A stretch of 53,070 bases of DNA. It comes from an uncultured Bacilli bacterium (GTDB taxonomy: Bacteria; Bacillota_I; Bacilli_A; RF39; UBA660). The notes below the pieces were generated by a model. That model had not been told where the DNA came from. It searched no databases and saw only the letters and a program-made list of their open reading frames with translations. The position numbers and the translations under genes are program-made. Positions 21,701-31,352 of the stretch are shown in pieces; positions within the stretch are counted from its first letter, which is position 1, and each line of letters begins with the position of its first letter. The stretch covers positions 1 through 53,070 of the forward strand of contig CANQBI010000005.1 in assembly GCA_947589435.1 (NCBI GenBank). The letters are read 5' to 3'.

Positions 21701-22415
21701 TGGTAAAGTAGTGGGAATTACAGAAGAAAACGGTAAATATTCAATCTTAATTGAAAATGCTTCAGGTACGAAAGAGCATGTAACAAATTACAATATGAAA
21801 CTTCGGGTTGAAGTTGGTGATGAAGTTGAAGCAGGTGATAAACTTACCGAAGGTGTTATTGCTCCAAAAGAATTACTGGCGGTTACTGATCCACTTACAG
21901 CTCAAGAATATATCCTAAAAGAAATTCAAAATGTTTATAAACTTCAAGGTGTTGATATTAACGATAAACACATTGAAATTATTGTTAAGAGAATGATTAA
22001 TAAGGTAAGAATTATCGATGCTGGTGATACGGACTTTGTTGAAGGCTTAACAGTTAGTTTAAGAGAATTTACTGATGGCAATAAACCAGTAATCTTAAAA
22101 GGTGGTGTTCCTGCTAAAGGTAACCCAATAATGTTAGGTATTACGAAGTCATCACTAGAAACTGATTCCTTCTTATCAGCAGCATCATTCCAAGAAACAA
22201 CAAGAGTTTTAACCGATGCCGCTATGCGTGGTAAAACTGATAATTTAATTGGTTTAAAAGAAAATGTTATTATTGGTAAACTTATTCCTGCTGGTACAGG
22301 AGCAAGACAATATAGTGACATTGAGCTTGAACTAGAAAAAGAATTATTAGATGATGATGCTAGTGAAGTATTAGAGGAAAAATTCTTAGCTAATGATGGC
22401 GAAGAAGTTGCTTAA
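18762..22415 (+). CDS. rpoC: DNA-directed RNA polymerase beta' subunit
   Basis: [16 protein letters not shown] catalytic motif; zinc motifs [23 protein letters not shown] and [13 protein letters not shown]; start overlaps rpoB stop. Confidence 0.98.
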   Translation: MIDVSKFKGIKISIASPEKIRSWSYGEVKKPETINYRTLKPERDGLFCEKIFGPTKDFECSCGKYKRLRYKNVVCDRCGVEVTRSKVRRERMGHIELAAPCSHIWFFKGVPSKMGLVLDMSPRDLEEVLYFVSYVVIDPGNVPLEEKQTLSDKEYRAYYEKYGNTFKVGMGAEAIQELLKRVDIDKEIENVRAELENATSQKRIRLVKRLDALVSFQESGNKPEWMVLTVLPVIPPELRPMIQLDGGRFATSDLNDLYRRIINRNNRLKKLLELGAPTIIVQNEKRMLQEAVDSLFDNGRRGRSITAASNRPLKSLSSMLKGKQGRFRQNLLGKRVDYSGRSVIVVGPNLKMYQCGLPKEMAIELFKPHVIHGLVERGLAHNIKGAKKLIEARDECVWDIVEDVITEYPVMLNRAPTLHRLGIQAFEPKLVGGKAIRLHPLVCTAFNADFDGDQMAVHVPLSEEAKAEARILMLGANNILNPKDGKPIVTPSQDMVLGNCYLTMEEAGGRNEGKAYKDCNEALMAYERREIDLHTRIAIPVKSFKHKLFIEEQQDKYLVTTVGKIKFNEILPDTFPYLNEGTKENIEGITPSKYFLSMGTNLEEEIKKMPLVGPFVQKTLGQIIAQVFKRYKTTETSVMLDKLKDQGFKYSTIAGITVSAADVVRSDAKDEIIAEAKKRVDKINKQYQKGLITEQERYNGVIQIWSEATDQVKDALAAIAKDDFKNPIFMMMNSGARGKISNFTQLAGMRGLMAKPDGTTVEIPITSCFMEGLSVSEFFLSTHGSRKGSADTALRTADSGYLTRRLVDVAQDIIVKEHDCGSMQGVVVYDLINDKDGSVIESLEERILGRFASKKIVDPETKETILEAGEMITENIVAKIKKAGIKRVEIRSVLTCKTLNGVCQKCYGRNLATGNLVETGEAVGIMAAQSIGEPGTQLTMRTFHTGGVAGGDDITQGLPRVEELFEARTPKFKATIAEITGKVVGITEENGKYSILIENASGTKEHVTNYNMKLRVEVGDEVEAGDKLTEGVIAPKELLAVTDPLTAQEYILKEIQNVYKLQGVDINDKHIEIIVKRMINKVRIIDAGDTDFVEGLTVSLREFTDGNKPVILKGGVPAKGNPIMLGITKSSLETDSFLSAASFQETTRVLTDAAMRGKTDNLIGLKENVIIGKLIPAGTGARQYSDIELELEKELLDDDASEVLEEKFLANDGEEVA

Positions 22416-22424
22416 AACAAATTA

Positions 22425-22457
22425 AACTTAAGGTGAAATATCCTTGAGTTTTTTTGT
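22425..22457 (+). terminator. Rho-independent terminator after rpoC
   Basis: AAACTTAAGG-tgaaatat-CCTTGAGTTTTTTT. Confidence 0.85.
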
Positions 22458-22514
22458 TTACTTTATATTTAAAATAATATATAATATTAACTTATCTAAG
22501 GGGGATAAATACTT

Positions 22515-23552
22515 ATGCCTAAATTAAATTTTAAAGATTATAGTGATAATTATGATGAATTAAAATATGAAAAAATTAAAAATAATAGACAATTAAAAAA
22601 GCAAAAAAGATTGGAAGAAAAAAATAATAGATATAAATTAAACGAAGATACTATGCAACAATGTTTAGAACTAAAAGAATATTTGGAGGTTCTTAAAAAT
22701 AGTGTTGATTCTATAGATAGAGAAGAAATGATAAATAATCTTGATAAAAATATAGATATTATTCAAAAATTAAAACGTGATTTACTTTATGAAAATGGAA
22801 AAATAAATATTTTGGACAGTTGGCAAAAATTAAAAGATGTTTATGTAAATTTTGTTCTATTATCAATTTCGGTATTAATACCAATAGCAATTTTGAAATT
22901 CCTTATCGGTTTAATGATTGAGCTTCCTCTAAAAATTTATTTCCTAGGTTTTATAGTTATATTTATTGGCTTAGATTGTTTTGATTCTCTTGACTATGAT
23001 CATTGTCTTGGTAAATTAATTAAAATAATTATTGGTAGTCTTCCATTTAAAAATCGTTATTCTTTTATTAAAACTATTCGAAAGTTAGAAAAATTAGCAA
23101 AAGAATATAATAATTTTAGTAATCAATATGAGGATTATTTAGAATATTTAGATAGTCCTGAAAAATCCGAAGTAACGGAAAATATAATCAAAGGCAAAGA
23201 AGTAAAAGATTTATATTTATTAGAAATAACTAAACTAGCTGATAAAGTAAAAGAATTACCTTTGGGAAGTGATAGAGATAAATATTTAAATACTTTAGAA
23301 AAACTAACTGAATTATATAAAAGAGAAAAAGAAAGAATTATTTTAAAAAATGGAAGGGTTCATAGTAAAGAAGAAATAGAATTTGAAATGAGTATTTTAA
23401 AACAAATAGCTTATATTGAAATGGAATTAAATAATAGTTTATATAAAACTAAAAGTACTCAATTATTAAGTGAGGATTATTTAACCACTTTAGGAAAGTT
23501 AGATGATACAAAAGATAAAAAGTTAGAAAGAACCTTAGGTTTAGGAAAATAA
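22515..23552 (+). CDS. Hypothetical coiled-coil membrane protein, paralog A
   Basis: Two central hydrophobic segments flanked by charged coiled coil; highly similar to the next ORF. Confidence 0.6.
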   Translation: MPKLNFKDYSDNYDELKYEKIKNNRQLKKQKRLEEKNNRYKLNEDTMQQCLELKEYLEVLKNSVDSIDREEMINNLDKNIDIIQKLKRDLLYENGKINILDSWQKLKDVYVNFVLLSISVLIPIAILKFLIGLMIELPLKIYFLGFIVIFIGLDCFDSLDYDHCLGKLIKIIIGSLPFKNRYSFIKTIRKLEKLAKEYNNFSNQYEDYLEYLDSPEKSEVTENIIKGKEVKDLYLLEITKLADKVKELPLGSDRDKYLNTLEKLTELYKREKERIILKNGRVHSKEEIEFEMSILKQIAYIEMELNNSLYKTKSTQLLSEDYLTTLGKLDDTKDKKLERTLGLGK

Positions 23553-23565
23553 AGGAGGTTTATTT

Positions 23566-24606
23566 ATGTCTAAATTAAATTTTAAAGATTACAGCGCTAA
23601 TTATGATGAATTAAAAGATGAAGAAAAGAAAAAAAGCAAAGAATTAAAAAAACAAAAAAGATTGGAAGAAAAAAATAATAGATATAAATTAAACGAAGAT
23701 ACTATGCAACAATGTTTAGAACTAAAAGAATATTTAGAAGTTCTTAAAAATAGTGTTGATGCTATAGATAGAGAAGAAATAAGAAATAATATTTCTAAAA
23801 AAATAGATGTTATTCTAAGATTAAAACATAATTTACTTAAAAAAAACCATCAATATCATATATTGGGAAGTTATACAGACAATTTAAAAGATGTTTATGG
23901 GGGATTTGGACTATTATTAATAACAGCATTAATAATAACAGCGATTTTGAGATTCTTTATTGGTTTAATGATTGAAGTTCCTCTAAAGTTTTCGCTTTTA
24001 GGTTTTATAGTTATATTTATTGGCGTAAATTGCCTTGATTTTCTTGACTATGAACCTTGTCTTGGTAAATTAATTAAAATAATGATTGGTAGTCTTCCTT
24101 TTAATAATCGCTATTCTTTTATTAAAACTATTCAAGAGTTAGAAAAGTTAGAAATAGAATATAGAAATTTTAGTAAACAGTATGAGGATTATTTAAAATA
24201 TTTAGATAATCCTGAAAAATCAGAAGTAACGGAAAACATTATCAAAGGCAAAGAAGTAAAAGATTTATATTTATTAGAAATTAATAAATTAGTAGATAAA
24301 GTAAAAGAATTACCACTAGGAAGTGATAGAGATAAATATTTAAATACTATAGAAAAATTAACCGAATTATATAAAAGAGAAAAAGAAAGAATTATTTTAA
24401 AAAATGGAAGAGTTCATAGCGAAGAAGAAATAGAATTGGAAATGAGTGTATTAAAACAAATAGCTTATATAGAAATGGAATTAAATAATAGTTTATATAA
24501 AACTAAAAGTACGCAGTTATTAAGTGAAGATTATTTAACAACTTTAAATAAATTAGATAGTACTAAAGATAAAAAGTTAGAAAGAACCTTGAGTTTAGGA
24601 AAATAA
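23566..24606 (+). CDS. Hypothetical coiled-coil membrane protein, paralog B
   Basis: Tandem duplicate of 22515..23552 with shared N-term MxKLNFKDYSxNYDELK and C-term STQLLSEDYLTTL. Confidence 0.6.
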   Translation: MSKLNFKDYSANYDELKDEEKKKSKELKKQKRLEEKNNRYKLNEDTMQQCLELKEYLEVLKNSVDAIDREEIRNNISKKIDVILRLKHNLLKKNHQYHILGSYTDNLKDVYGGFGLLLITALIITAILRFFIGLMIEVPLKFSLLGFIVIFIGVNCLDFLDYEPCLGKLIKIMIGSLPFNNRYSFIKTIQELEKLEIEYRNFSKQYEDYLKYLDNPEKSEVTENIIKGKEVKDLYLLEINKLVDKVKELPLGSDRDKYLNTIEKLTELYKREKERIILKNGRVHSEEEIELEMSVLKQIAYIEMELNNSLYKTKSTQLLSEDYLTTLNKLDSTKDKKLERTLSLGK

Positions 24607-24632
24607 GAGAGGAAAGTTCTCTTGTTTTTTGA

Positions 24633-24713
24633 GTGAACATTTTTTTAAATTTTGTAAAATTGTTCACCCGAGTGAACAATTTGGTTGACTTCAGAAAAAT
24701 TGTTCACTATAAT
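24633..24713 (+). promoter_or_regulatory. Promoter with embedded inverted-repeat operator upstream of the AAA ATPase gene
   Basis: TTGACT (24685-24690), 17-nt spacer, TATAAT (24708-24713); palindrome ATTGTTCAC-CCGA-GTGAACAAT (24659-24680); extra half-sites GTGAACAT (24633-24640) and ATTGTTCAC (24699-24707). Confidence 0.7.
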
Positions 24714-24736
24714 TAAAATAAGAGGTGACGAAAAAA

Positions 24737-25936
24737 ATGATTAACCGAGAACATTATTTAAAAGAAATAAGAGGATTTTATGATAGTGATTTAATTAAAA
24801 TAATTGTCGGAGTTAGAAGATGTGGTAAATCAATAATTTTAGAACAAATAAAAAAGGAAATAAGTAAGAAAACTGATAATATTATTTATTTAAACTTTGA
24901 AGATGAAGAGGTTTCTGCAAATATTTATAATAGTGAAAAATTAATTGAATATGTAAATAATAATCGTAAAGATGGAAAATGTTATATCTTTCTAGATGAA
25001 ATACAAGAAGTAAAAGATTGGAATAAAGCCGTAAAAACATTAAGACTTCATGATAATTCTGTTTTTATAACTGGTTCTAATTCTAAACTTTTAGCTAAAG
25101 AGTATACGGATGCTTTCAGTGGCCGTTATGTAACATTTAGAATAAGGCCATTTGTTTATAAAGAAATATTAGAGTATGCTAAAGAATTAAAAAAAGAATG
25201 TAGTATTTCGGATTATTTAGTTTGGGGTGGATTTCCTAAAAGATTGGAATTTAACGAAAAAGATATGATAACTTATTTAAAAGATTTAAATGAGTCTATA
25301 ATATTTCGAGATTTAATTATTCGTTTTAAAATAAATAATGAAGAATTATTTAGAAGAATTGTAAATTATGTTTTATTGTCTAACTCTAGGATTTTTTCTT
25401 CTCGCTCTATTGAAGATTATTTAAAAAATGAACATATTAAATGTTCAATTAATACTATAATTAAATATTTAGGTTATTTAGAAAAAGCTTATGTTATTAA
25501 TCGCATTAAACCATATTCTTCTAAAACGAAGAGTGAGCTTACGTATTATTTTAAAATATATGATGAAGATGTATCGTTTAATTCGTTAAGAAATATAAAT
25601 AATCGTTATGATTTAACGCATAATTTAGAAAATGTTGTTTACAATGAACTTATATATATGGGTTATGGATTAAAAGTATTTAATAAAAGTGATGATGATA
25701 AAGAGATAGATTTTATAGCTAGTAAAGATGGTAAAGAATATTATATTCAAGTTGCTTATAGTGTAGAAAATGAAAGTACATATAATCGAGAATTTGGGGC
25801 TTTTACTAAACTTGATAATAATAATCAAAAAATATTAATTACCAATGATGATATTGATTATTCAACAAGCACAGTTAAACATTTAAAATTGAAAGATTTT
25901 TTACTTATGTCTTCTTTAGAAGATATGGATAATTAA
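24737..25936 (+). CDS. AAA ATPase, DUF4143-type
   Basis: GVRRCGKSIIL Walker A, CYIFLDEIQEV Walker B, FITGSNSKLLAKEYTDAFSGRYVTFRIRPF, C-term nuclease-like EIDFIASKDGKEYYIQVAYS. Confidence 0.85.
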   Translation: MINREHYLKEIRGFYDSDLIKIIVGVRRCGKSIILEQIKKEISKKTDNIIYLNFEDEEVSANIYNSEKLIEYVNNNRKDGKCYIFLDEIQEVKDWNKAVKTLRLHDNSVFITGSNSKLLAKEYTDAFSGRYVTFRIRPFVYKEILEYAKELKKECSISDYLVWGGFPKRLEFNEKDMITYLKDLNESIIFRDLIIRFKINNEELFRRIVNYVLLSNSRIFSSRSIEDYLKNEHIKCSINTIIKYLGYLEKAYVINRIKPYSSKTKSELTYYFKIYDEDVSFNSLRNINNRYDLTHNLENVVYNELIYMGYGLKVFNKSDDDKEIDFIASKDGKEYYIQVAYSVENESTYNREFGAFTKLDNNNQKILITNDDIDYSTSTVKHLKLKDFLLMSSLEDMDN

Positions 25937-25952
25937 ATAAAAGGTAATGGAT

Positions 25953-26567
25953 ATGAGTTATAAAAAAGAATTGCAAGAATTTCGAGAATTTAAAAAGAAT
26001 TATCATTTTAAAGAATTAAAATTAGTTACCAAAGATGATAAAATATATTGTGAAGATATTTTAGTAAAAGATGAAAATGGTTATATTGGCGAAAGTGAAA
26101 AATGGATTAATGTCAGTTATTCTCTAAAAGGAAGTTATCCCAAACTTTTATCTAATCTTTTTCCTTATGATTTTAAATTTAAGGGATATCACTTTCATTC
26201 AATCGAGGCTTTTTTCCAAGGTATTAAATTTCCAAATAGACGCCTCCAAAAGAAATTATTTGCTTATAGTGGGAAAGAGGCTTTAGTTTTAAAAGAGGCC
26301 ACTAACTACGATTGGAAAAAGACATGTATAGTATATTTTAAGGGTAAAAAAATAAAAAGAGACTCTATTGAATATGACAATTTAATTGAGGAGTTATATA
26401 TAAGTGCAATTCAAAATTCTTTTTATCGTAATGCCATTAAAAATTGTCCTTTACCAATTATTCATGTTATTGGCGAAGAAAATAAAGATGTAACTGTTTT
26501 TACCAGATATGAGTTTGAATTTATGTTAAATTGTTTACATGATTTTTTAAATAATAAAGAAAAGTAA
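25953..26567 (+). CDS. NADAR-domain (YbiA-like) protein
   Basis: LLSNLFPYDFKFKGYHFHSIEAFFQGIKF..SGKEA resembles the NADAR pattern (SNF.P..f.dG..y.s.Eh..Qa.Kf). Confidence 0.65.
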   Translation: MSYKKELQEFREFKKNYHFKELKLVTKDDKIYCEDILVKDENGYIGESEKWINVSYSLKGSYPKLLSNLFPYDFKFKGYHFHSIEAFFQGIKFPNRRLQKKLFAYSGKEALVLKEATNYDWKKTCIVYFKGKKIKRDSIEYDNLIEELYISAIQNSFYRNAIKNCPLPIIHVIGEENKDVTVFTRYEFEFMLNCLHDFLNNKEK

Positions 26568-26577
26568 GAGGTGAGTT

Positions 26578-26796
26578 ATGCGGGAAGTTAAAGTAGGTGG
26601 TACTTATCGCCATTTTAAAGGAAATATTTATAAAGTTATATGTGTCGCTTTTGATAGTGAAGATAAACATAAAGTGGTTGTTTATACGGATGGATTGCAT
26701 AATTGGGTAAGAGATTATGAGATGTTTTTATCGAAAGTTGATAAAGATAAATATCCGGATGTAGAAGAAGAATATCGGTTTACGGAGGTAGAATGA
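26578..26796 (+). CDS. DUF1653-like small protein
   Basis: GGTYRHFKGNIYKVICVAFDSEDKHKVVVYTDGLHNWVRDYEMFLSKV. Confidence 0.7.
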   Translation: MREVKVGGTYRHFKGNIYKVICVAFDSEDKHKVVVYTDGLHNWVRDYEMFLSKVDKDKYPDVEEEYRFTEVE

Positions 26797-27914
26797 TGAA
26801 TGAAGATGAAATAAGAAAATCTATGGAAATAAAATCTCTAGGGCCTTTTGCTTGTCCTTATGAAAAAGGGGAAAGAATAATTCCTGAAGAACCTGATTTA
26901 AGACCGACATTTTATAGAGATATTGACCGTATTTTATATTCTTTATCCTATACGCGTTATATTGATAAAACGCAAGTATTTACGCATCCTGGGAATGACC
27001 ATTTACAAAAAAGAATGACCCATGTGCAATACGTAAGTAAAATAGCAAGAACCATTGGAAGGGCTTTATCTTTAAATGAAGACTTAATCGAGGCTGCTTC
27101 TTTAGGTCATGATTTGGGTCACGCTCCTTTTGGCCATTTAGGGGAATCTATTCTAAATGAAATAAGTTTAAAACATCATTTAGGTTATTTTAATCATAAT
27201 ATTCAAAGTGTTCGACTTTTAATGGAAATTGAAAATTATGGGGAAGGTTTAAATATAACGATTCCGGTTTTAGATGCGATTATGTGTCATAATGGGGAAA
27301 TTGCTTTAAATAAATATGAACCAAGAAAGAAAACGAAGGAAGAATTTTTAGAAGAGTACCATAAGTCTTATCAAGATAAAGAAGTGATTTTAAAAATGCG
27401 TCCCATGACTTTAGAAGGTTGTGTGGTTAGAATTAGTGATTTAATTGCTTATATTGGAAAAGATGTGGAAGATGCCATTAGAAATAATATCATTACCAAA
27501 GAGATGGTTCCGAAAAAAATTACTGATGTTTTAGGATGCACGAATAAAGAGGTAGTTAATACTTTAATAATTGATATTATTAAAAATAGTATGGGTAAAA
27601 ATTATATTAAATTAAGTAAAGAAGTTTATGAGGCCCTAGAGGACTTAAAAACTTTTAATTACAAATATATTTATAATAAAGCCGCCACTTCTGAAGAAAA
27701 AGAAATGGTTAAAGATGCTTTTAATAAATTATTTGATTATTATTTAGATGATTTAAAAAAAGGTAATCATAAATCAATTATTTATAAACATTATTTAGTT
27801 AGTATGAATGAAGAATATCAAAAAAATAGTCCGGAGCGTATAGTTTTAGATTATCTAGCCGGAATGACAGATGAATTTTTACTAAAACAATATAAGAAAC
27901 TCATAAATAACTAA
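26793..27914 (+). CDS. dGTP triphosphohydrolase-like HD-domain protein
   Basis: HPGNDHLQKRMTHVQYVSKIARTIGRAL, SLGHDLGHAPFGHLGE; HD and nucleotide motifs of the Dgt family. Confidence 0.88.
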   Translation: MMNEDEIRKSMEIKSLGPFACPYEKGERIIPEEPDLRPTFYRDIDRILYSLSYTRYIDKTQVFTHPGNDHLQKRMTHVQYVSKIARTIGRALSLNEDLIEAASLGHDLGHAPFGHLGESILNEISLKHHLGYFNHNIQSVRLLMEIENYGEGLNITIPVLDAIMCHNGEIALNKYEPRKKTKEEFLEEYHKSYQDKEVILKMRPMTLEGCVVRISDLIAYIGKDVEDAIRNNIITKEMVPKKITDVLGCTNKEVVNTLIIDIIKNSMGKNYIKLSKEVYEALEDLKTFNYKYIYNKAATSEEKEMVKDAFNKLFDYYLDDLKKGNHKSIIYKHYLVSMNEEYQKNSPERIVLDYLAGMTDEFLLKQYKKLINN

Positions 27915-27948
27915 ATTTATGTTATAATAACTAGTAAAGAGGTGAGTT

Positions 27949-29226
27949 ATGGAATATAAAAAATATGATTGTGATTCTTATAATATTCATACCATTAAAA
28001 CTGATAAATTTAAAACGATTAGAATGGAAATAATTTTTAGAAGAGAAGTAAAAAAAGAAGAATTACCTCTTTTTACTTTTTTAAGTGATATTTTAACTGA
28101 TTGTTCTAAAGACTTTCAAAGAAGAAAAGATATGGCCATTCGTTTAGAAGAATTATATAAATCTATTTTTTATGGTGTTACCAATAAAACGGGTAATTTA
28201 TATACGATTTCCTTTATTTTTGAATTTATTGATCCGGAATATATAAATGATTCCGATTATTTAAAAGAAGCTGTATCTTTTCCTTTTAAAGTTATTAATA
28301 ATCCGAAAGTTAAGAATAAAGAATTTGATTTAACTAACTTTAATATTATTAGAAAAAGACTCCTTGAAGAAATTGAAAGTTTAAAAGAATCATCTGATAG
28401 ACTTGCCATTATTAAAGCTTTAGAAAAAATGGATAATACCTCTCCTAGTTCTTTTAAAGTTTTTGGGGAAAGAGAAGAGGTTTTAAATATTACTCCGCAT
28501 ACTTTATATGAAGCTTACCTTGAATTATTGAAGACTTCTAATTGTGATATCTTTGTTATTGGTAATTATAAAATGGATGAAATAGTGAAAATAATTAAAG
28601 ATAGTTATATAAATAGAGTAATAAAGATAAATAAACCGAAATTAATTGTAAATAACAAATTAAGAAAAAAACCTCTAGTGGTTAAAGAAAAATCTAATTT
28701 TGTGCAAAGTACTTTAGTTATGGTTTATAATATTAAAGATTTAACTAAAGAGATGCGGAATAGTGCTTTCTATGTTTTTAATTATATATTTGGTTCAGGT
28801 GGTATTACGAGTAAACTTTATGAAAGCCTGCGTTCTAAAAATTCTTTATGCTATGCGGTTAGAAGTTTATATTTAAAATATGATGAGTTATTAGTTATTG
28901 AAGTATCTTTAGATAAGAAAAATGTAGGTACAGCAAGAAAACTAATTGAAAAAGCGGTTAGTGAAATGGTTAAAGGAAAATTCTTAGATACTACTTTAGA
29001 AGATGCCAAGAAGAATTTAGCGGTTTCTTTAAAAATGAGTAGTGATAATAATGTATCTATTTTAAGTAATTATATTTTTCATGTTTTTGATAATGTACCT
29101 TTACTTGAAGAAAGAAGTGCTTTAATTCAAAAGGTCAAAAGAGAAGATGTGATTAAATGTGCCAAAAATTTAAGTTTAAATACGGTTTATATTCAAGATG
29201 CCACTGATAATGGGGGTGAGGAGTAA
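27949..29226 (+). CDS. M16-family peptidase-like protein (YmfF/YfmF type)
   Basis: M16 fold sequence without a clear HxxEH; paired with the following M16 gene. Confidence 0.75.
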   Translation: MEYKKYDCDSYNIHTIKTDKFKTIRMEIIFRREVKKEELPLFTFLSDILTDCSKDFQRRKDMAIRLEELYKSIFYGVTNKTGNLYTISFIFEFIDPEYINDSDYLKEAVSFPFKVINNPKVKNKEFDLTNFNIIRKRLLEEIESLKESSDRLAIIKALEKMDNTSPSSFKVFGEREEVLNITPHTLYEAYLELLKTSNCDIFVIGNYKMDEIVKIIKDSYINRVIKINKPKLIVNNKLRKKPLVVKEKSNFVQSTLVMVYNIKDLTKEMRNSAFYVFNYIFGSGGITSKLYESLRSKNSLCYAVRSLYLKYDELLVIEVSLDKKNVGTARKLIEKAVSEMVKGKFLDTTLEDAKKNLAVSLKMSSDNNVSILSNYIFHVFDNVPLLEERSALIQKVKREDVIKCAKNLSLNTVYIQDATDNGGEE

Positions 29227-30497
29227 TGAAAGAAATAAATCTTAAAGGTTTAAATGAAACCATTTATTATGAAAAACTTTCTAATGGTTTAAAAGTTTAT
29301 ATGTGGGTTAAAAAAGATGTTAATACTTTTTATGGAACTTTATCAGTTAAATATGGCTCAATATTTAATAAATTTCTAATGAATGGTAAAACTTATGAAG
29401 TACCTAAAGGAGTAGCGCACTTTTTAGAACACATTAAATTTAATGAAAGTAAAGATACCACCGCTCATGATTTTTTCTTTAAAATGGGAAGTGATTCCAA
29501 TGCTTTTACAACTTTTAATTATACTAATTATCAAGTTTTAGGCACCTCTAATGCTAAAGATAATGTGATTCATTTAGTTGATTTTGTTCAAAATGATTAT
29601 TTTACCAAAAGTATTGTTAAAAATGAAAAGGGTATAATTGTAGAGGAAGCCAAAATGGGGGAAGATGATCCTTATACTGTTATGCTTTTTAAACATTTAG
29701 ATAATATTTTTAATGAATACCCTTATAAAGATTTAATTACCGGAAGTGCTAAAGATGTTAAAAAGATAACTTTAGAGGATATCAAATTAGTCTTTAATAA
29801 TTTTTATCATCCAGAAAATATGTTTTTAGTGGTAACCGGTAATTTTAATCCTTATGAATTAATGGATGCTTTAAAAGAAAATCAAAATAATAAAAAATTT
29901 CCGAAGTATTTAAATCCGGAAAGAATAATTCCCAAAGAAAGTAAAAAAGTAAGAGTGGAATATGAAGAAGTAAATATCAATGTTACCAATAAAAAAATTA
30001 AAGTTGGTATAAAAATACCTAAAAGTAATTTTAAAGGTTATGATGATTTACATATTCGGATTATGATGTCTTTAATATTAAAAGCTAACTTTGGAGTAAC
30101 TAGTGATTTTAGAGATTATCTCCTTGAAAAAGAAATTATTAGTGATTTAAGTTATACTTGTGATATATTTGATGATTATGTCACTTTAATGTTTACAATT
30201 GATAGTGAATTAAAAGAAGAAGTTTTAGAGTTATTTAAAGATAAATTAAATCATTTAGAAATTGATGAAAAGACATTCACTCGAACTAAAAATGCTAATA
30301 TTGCGACCCTTATCTTAGATTATGAAGATGTTGAAGGAGTCAATAGTCTTATTCAAAGAGAAATCTTATCATATGGCGATATTATTCCTAACTTAAAAGA
30401 AATATATGAAAATATTATTTATAAAGATACTAAAGAATTTTTAAAACATTTGGATACGAAAGAGCAAAGTGTTTTAGTTTTAAAACCTCTAGATTAA
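29226..30497 (+). CDS. M16-family metallopeptidase (YmfH type)
   Basis: VAHFLEHIKF (HxxEH-type inverted zinc motif), GIIVEEAKMGEDDPY. Confidence 0.82.
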   Translation: MKEINLKGLNETIYYEKLSNGLKVYMWVKKDVNTFYGTLSVKYGSIFNKFLMNGKTYEVPKGVAHFLEHIKFNESKDTTAHDFFFKMGSDSNAFTTFNYTNYQVLGTSNAKDNVIHLVDFVQNDYFTKSIVKNEKGIIVEEAKMGEDDPYTVMLFKHLDNIFNEYPYKDLITGSAKDVKKITLEDIKLVFNNFYHPENMFLVVTGNFNPYELMDALKENQNNKKFPKYLNPERIIPKESKKVRVEYEEVNINVTNKKIKVGIKIPKSNFKGYDDLHIRIMMSLILKANFGVTSDFRDYLLEKEIISDLSYTCDIFDDYVTLMFTIDSELKEEVLELFKDKLNHLEIDEKTFTRTKNANIATLILDYEDVEGVNSLIQREILSYGDIIPNLKEIYENIIYKDTKEFLKHLDTKEQSVLVLKPLD

Positions 30498-30505
30498 AGC
30501 AAATG

Positions 30506-30534
30506 AAAAAGGTTACCAAACGGTAGCCTTTTAA
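30506..30534. terminator. Bidirectional terminator between M16 gene and rpsD
   Basis: AAAAAGGTTACC-aaac-GGTAGCCTTTT between convergent genes. Confidence 0.8.
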
Positions 30535-30542
30535 AATACTTA

Positions 30543-31145
30543 TTATCTGTTGTAGAATTCAACAATAAGTTGTTCTTGAATTTCTGGATTAAGTTCGCTT
30601 CTTTCAGGGAATCTAACATATTTTCCTGTAAGTTTTTTAGCGTCAAATTCTAAGTAAGCTGGAACAGTTACTTTATCTTCAACAGAGGCTAAAATACCAG
30701 CATGATTTAAAGAATGTTCTTTAACACTTATTGTATCTCCTGGCATAACTCTGTATGAAGGGATGTCAACTTTTTTACCATTAACTAAAATATGTCCATG
30801 GTTAACAACTTGACGAGCCGCTCTTCTAGTTCTAGCCATACCTAAACGATAAACGATATTATCTAATCTACTTTCAAGTAACATAAGTAAATTTTCACCA
30901 GCGATTCCTGGCATCTTTTGGGCTTTTTCAAAAACTTTATGGAATTGTTTTTCCGTTAAGCCATACATAAATCTAACTTTTTGTTTTTCTTGTAATTGGA
31001 CACCATATTCACTAGATTTCTTTTTTCTATCTTTTCCATGAATACCTGGAGCATAAGGACGACGAGCTAAATCTTTACCATTTTCTAAAGTAGAGAAGCC
31101 AAGTCTTCTAGATTTCTTATAACTAGGGCCTGTATATCTTGCCAT
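30543..31145 (-). CDS. rpsD: 30S ribosomal protein S4
   Basis: [31 protein letters not shown]4 domain [40 protein letters not shown]. Confidence 0.97.
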   Translation of the reverse strand: MARYTGPSYKKSRRLGFSTLENGKDLARRPYAPGIHGKDRKKKSSEYGVQLQEKQKVRFMYGLTEKQFHKVFEKAQKMPGIAGENLLMLLESRLDNIVYRLGMARTRRAARQVVNHGHILVNGKKVDIPSYRVMPGDTISVKEHSLNHAGILASVEDKVTVPAYLEFDAKKLTGKYVRFPERSELNPEIQEQLIVEFYNR

Positions 31146-31302
31146 AATATTTCTCCTTTCTTTTTTATTTACAATATTTGTTTTTGAATTATTTATAGTT
31201 GTAGGGAGTTATATTTTTCTAATTTCACTAAAGGCAGTCTTTAATTACTTTTAACTTTTATAACACATTACAATTTAAATAACTCACTGCCAAATTAATT
31301 GC
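31146..31302 (-). promoter_or_regulatory. Candidate structured rpsD 5' leader (possible S4 autoregulatory pseudoknot)
   Basis: Minus strand GGCAGT(31291-31286)/ACTGCC(31238-31233) and GAGTTAT(31285-31279)/ATAACTC(31212-31206) interleave. Confidence 0.5.
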
Positions 31303-31308
31303 ATAATT

Positions 31309-31336
31309 ATTATACTATATTTATTAAATTTGTCAA
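31309..31336 (-). promoter_or_regulatory. rpsD promoter
   Basis: Minus strand TTGACA (31336-31331), 16-nt spacer, TATAAT (31314-31309). Confidence 0.75.
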
Positions 31337-31352
31337 TTATGCTAGGTATTTT

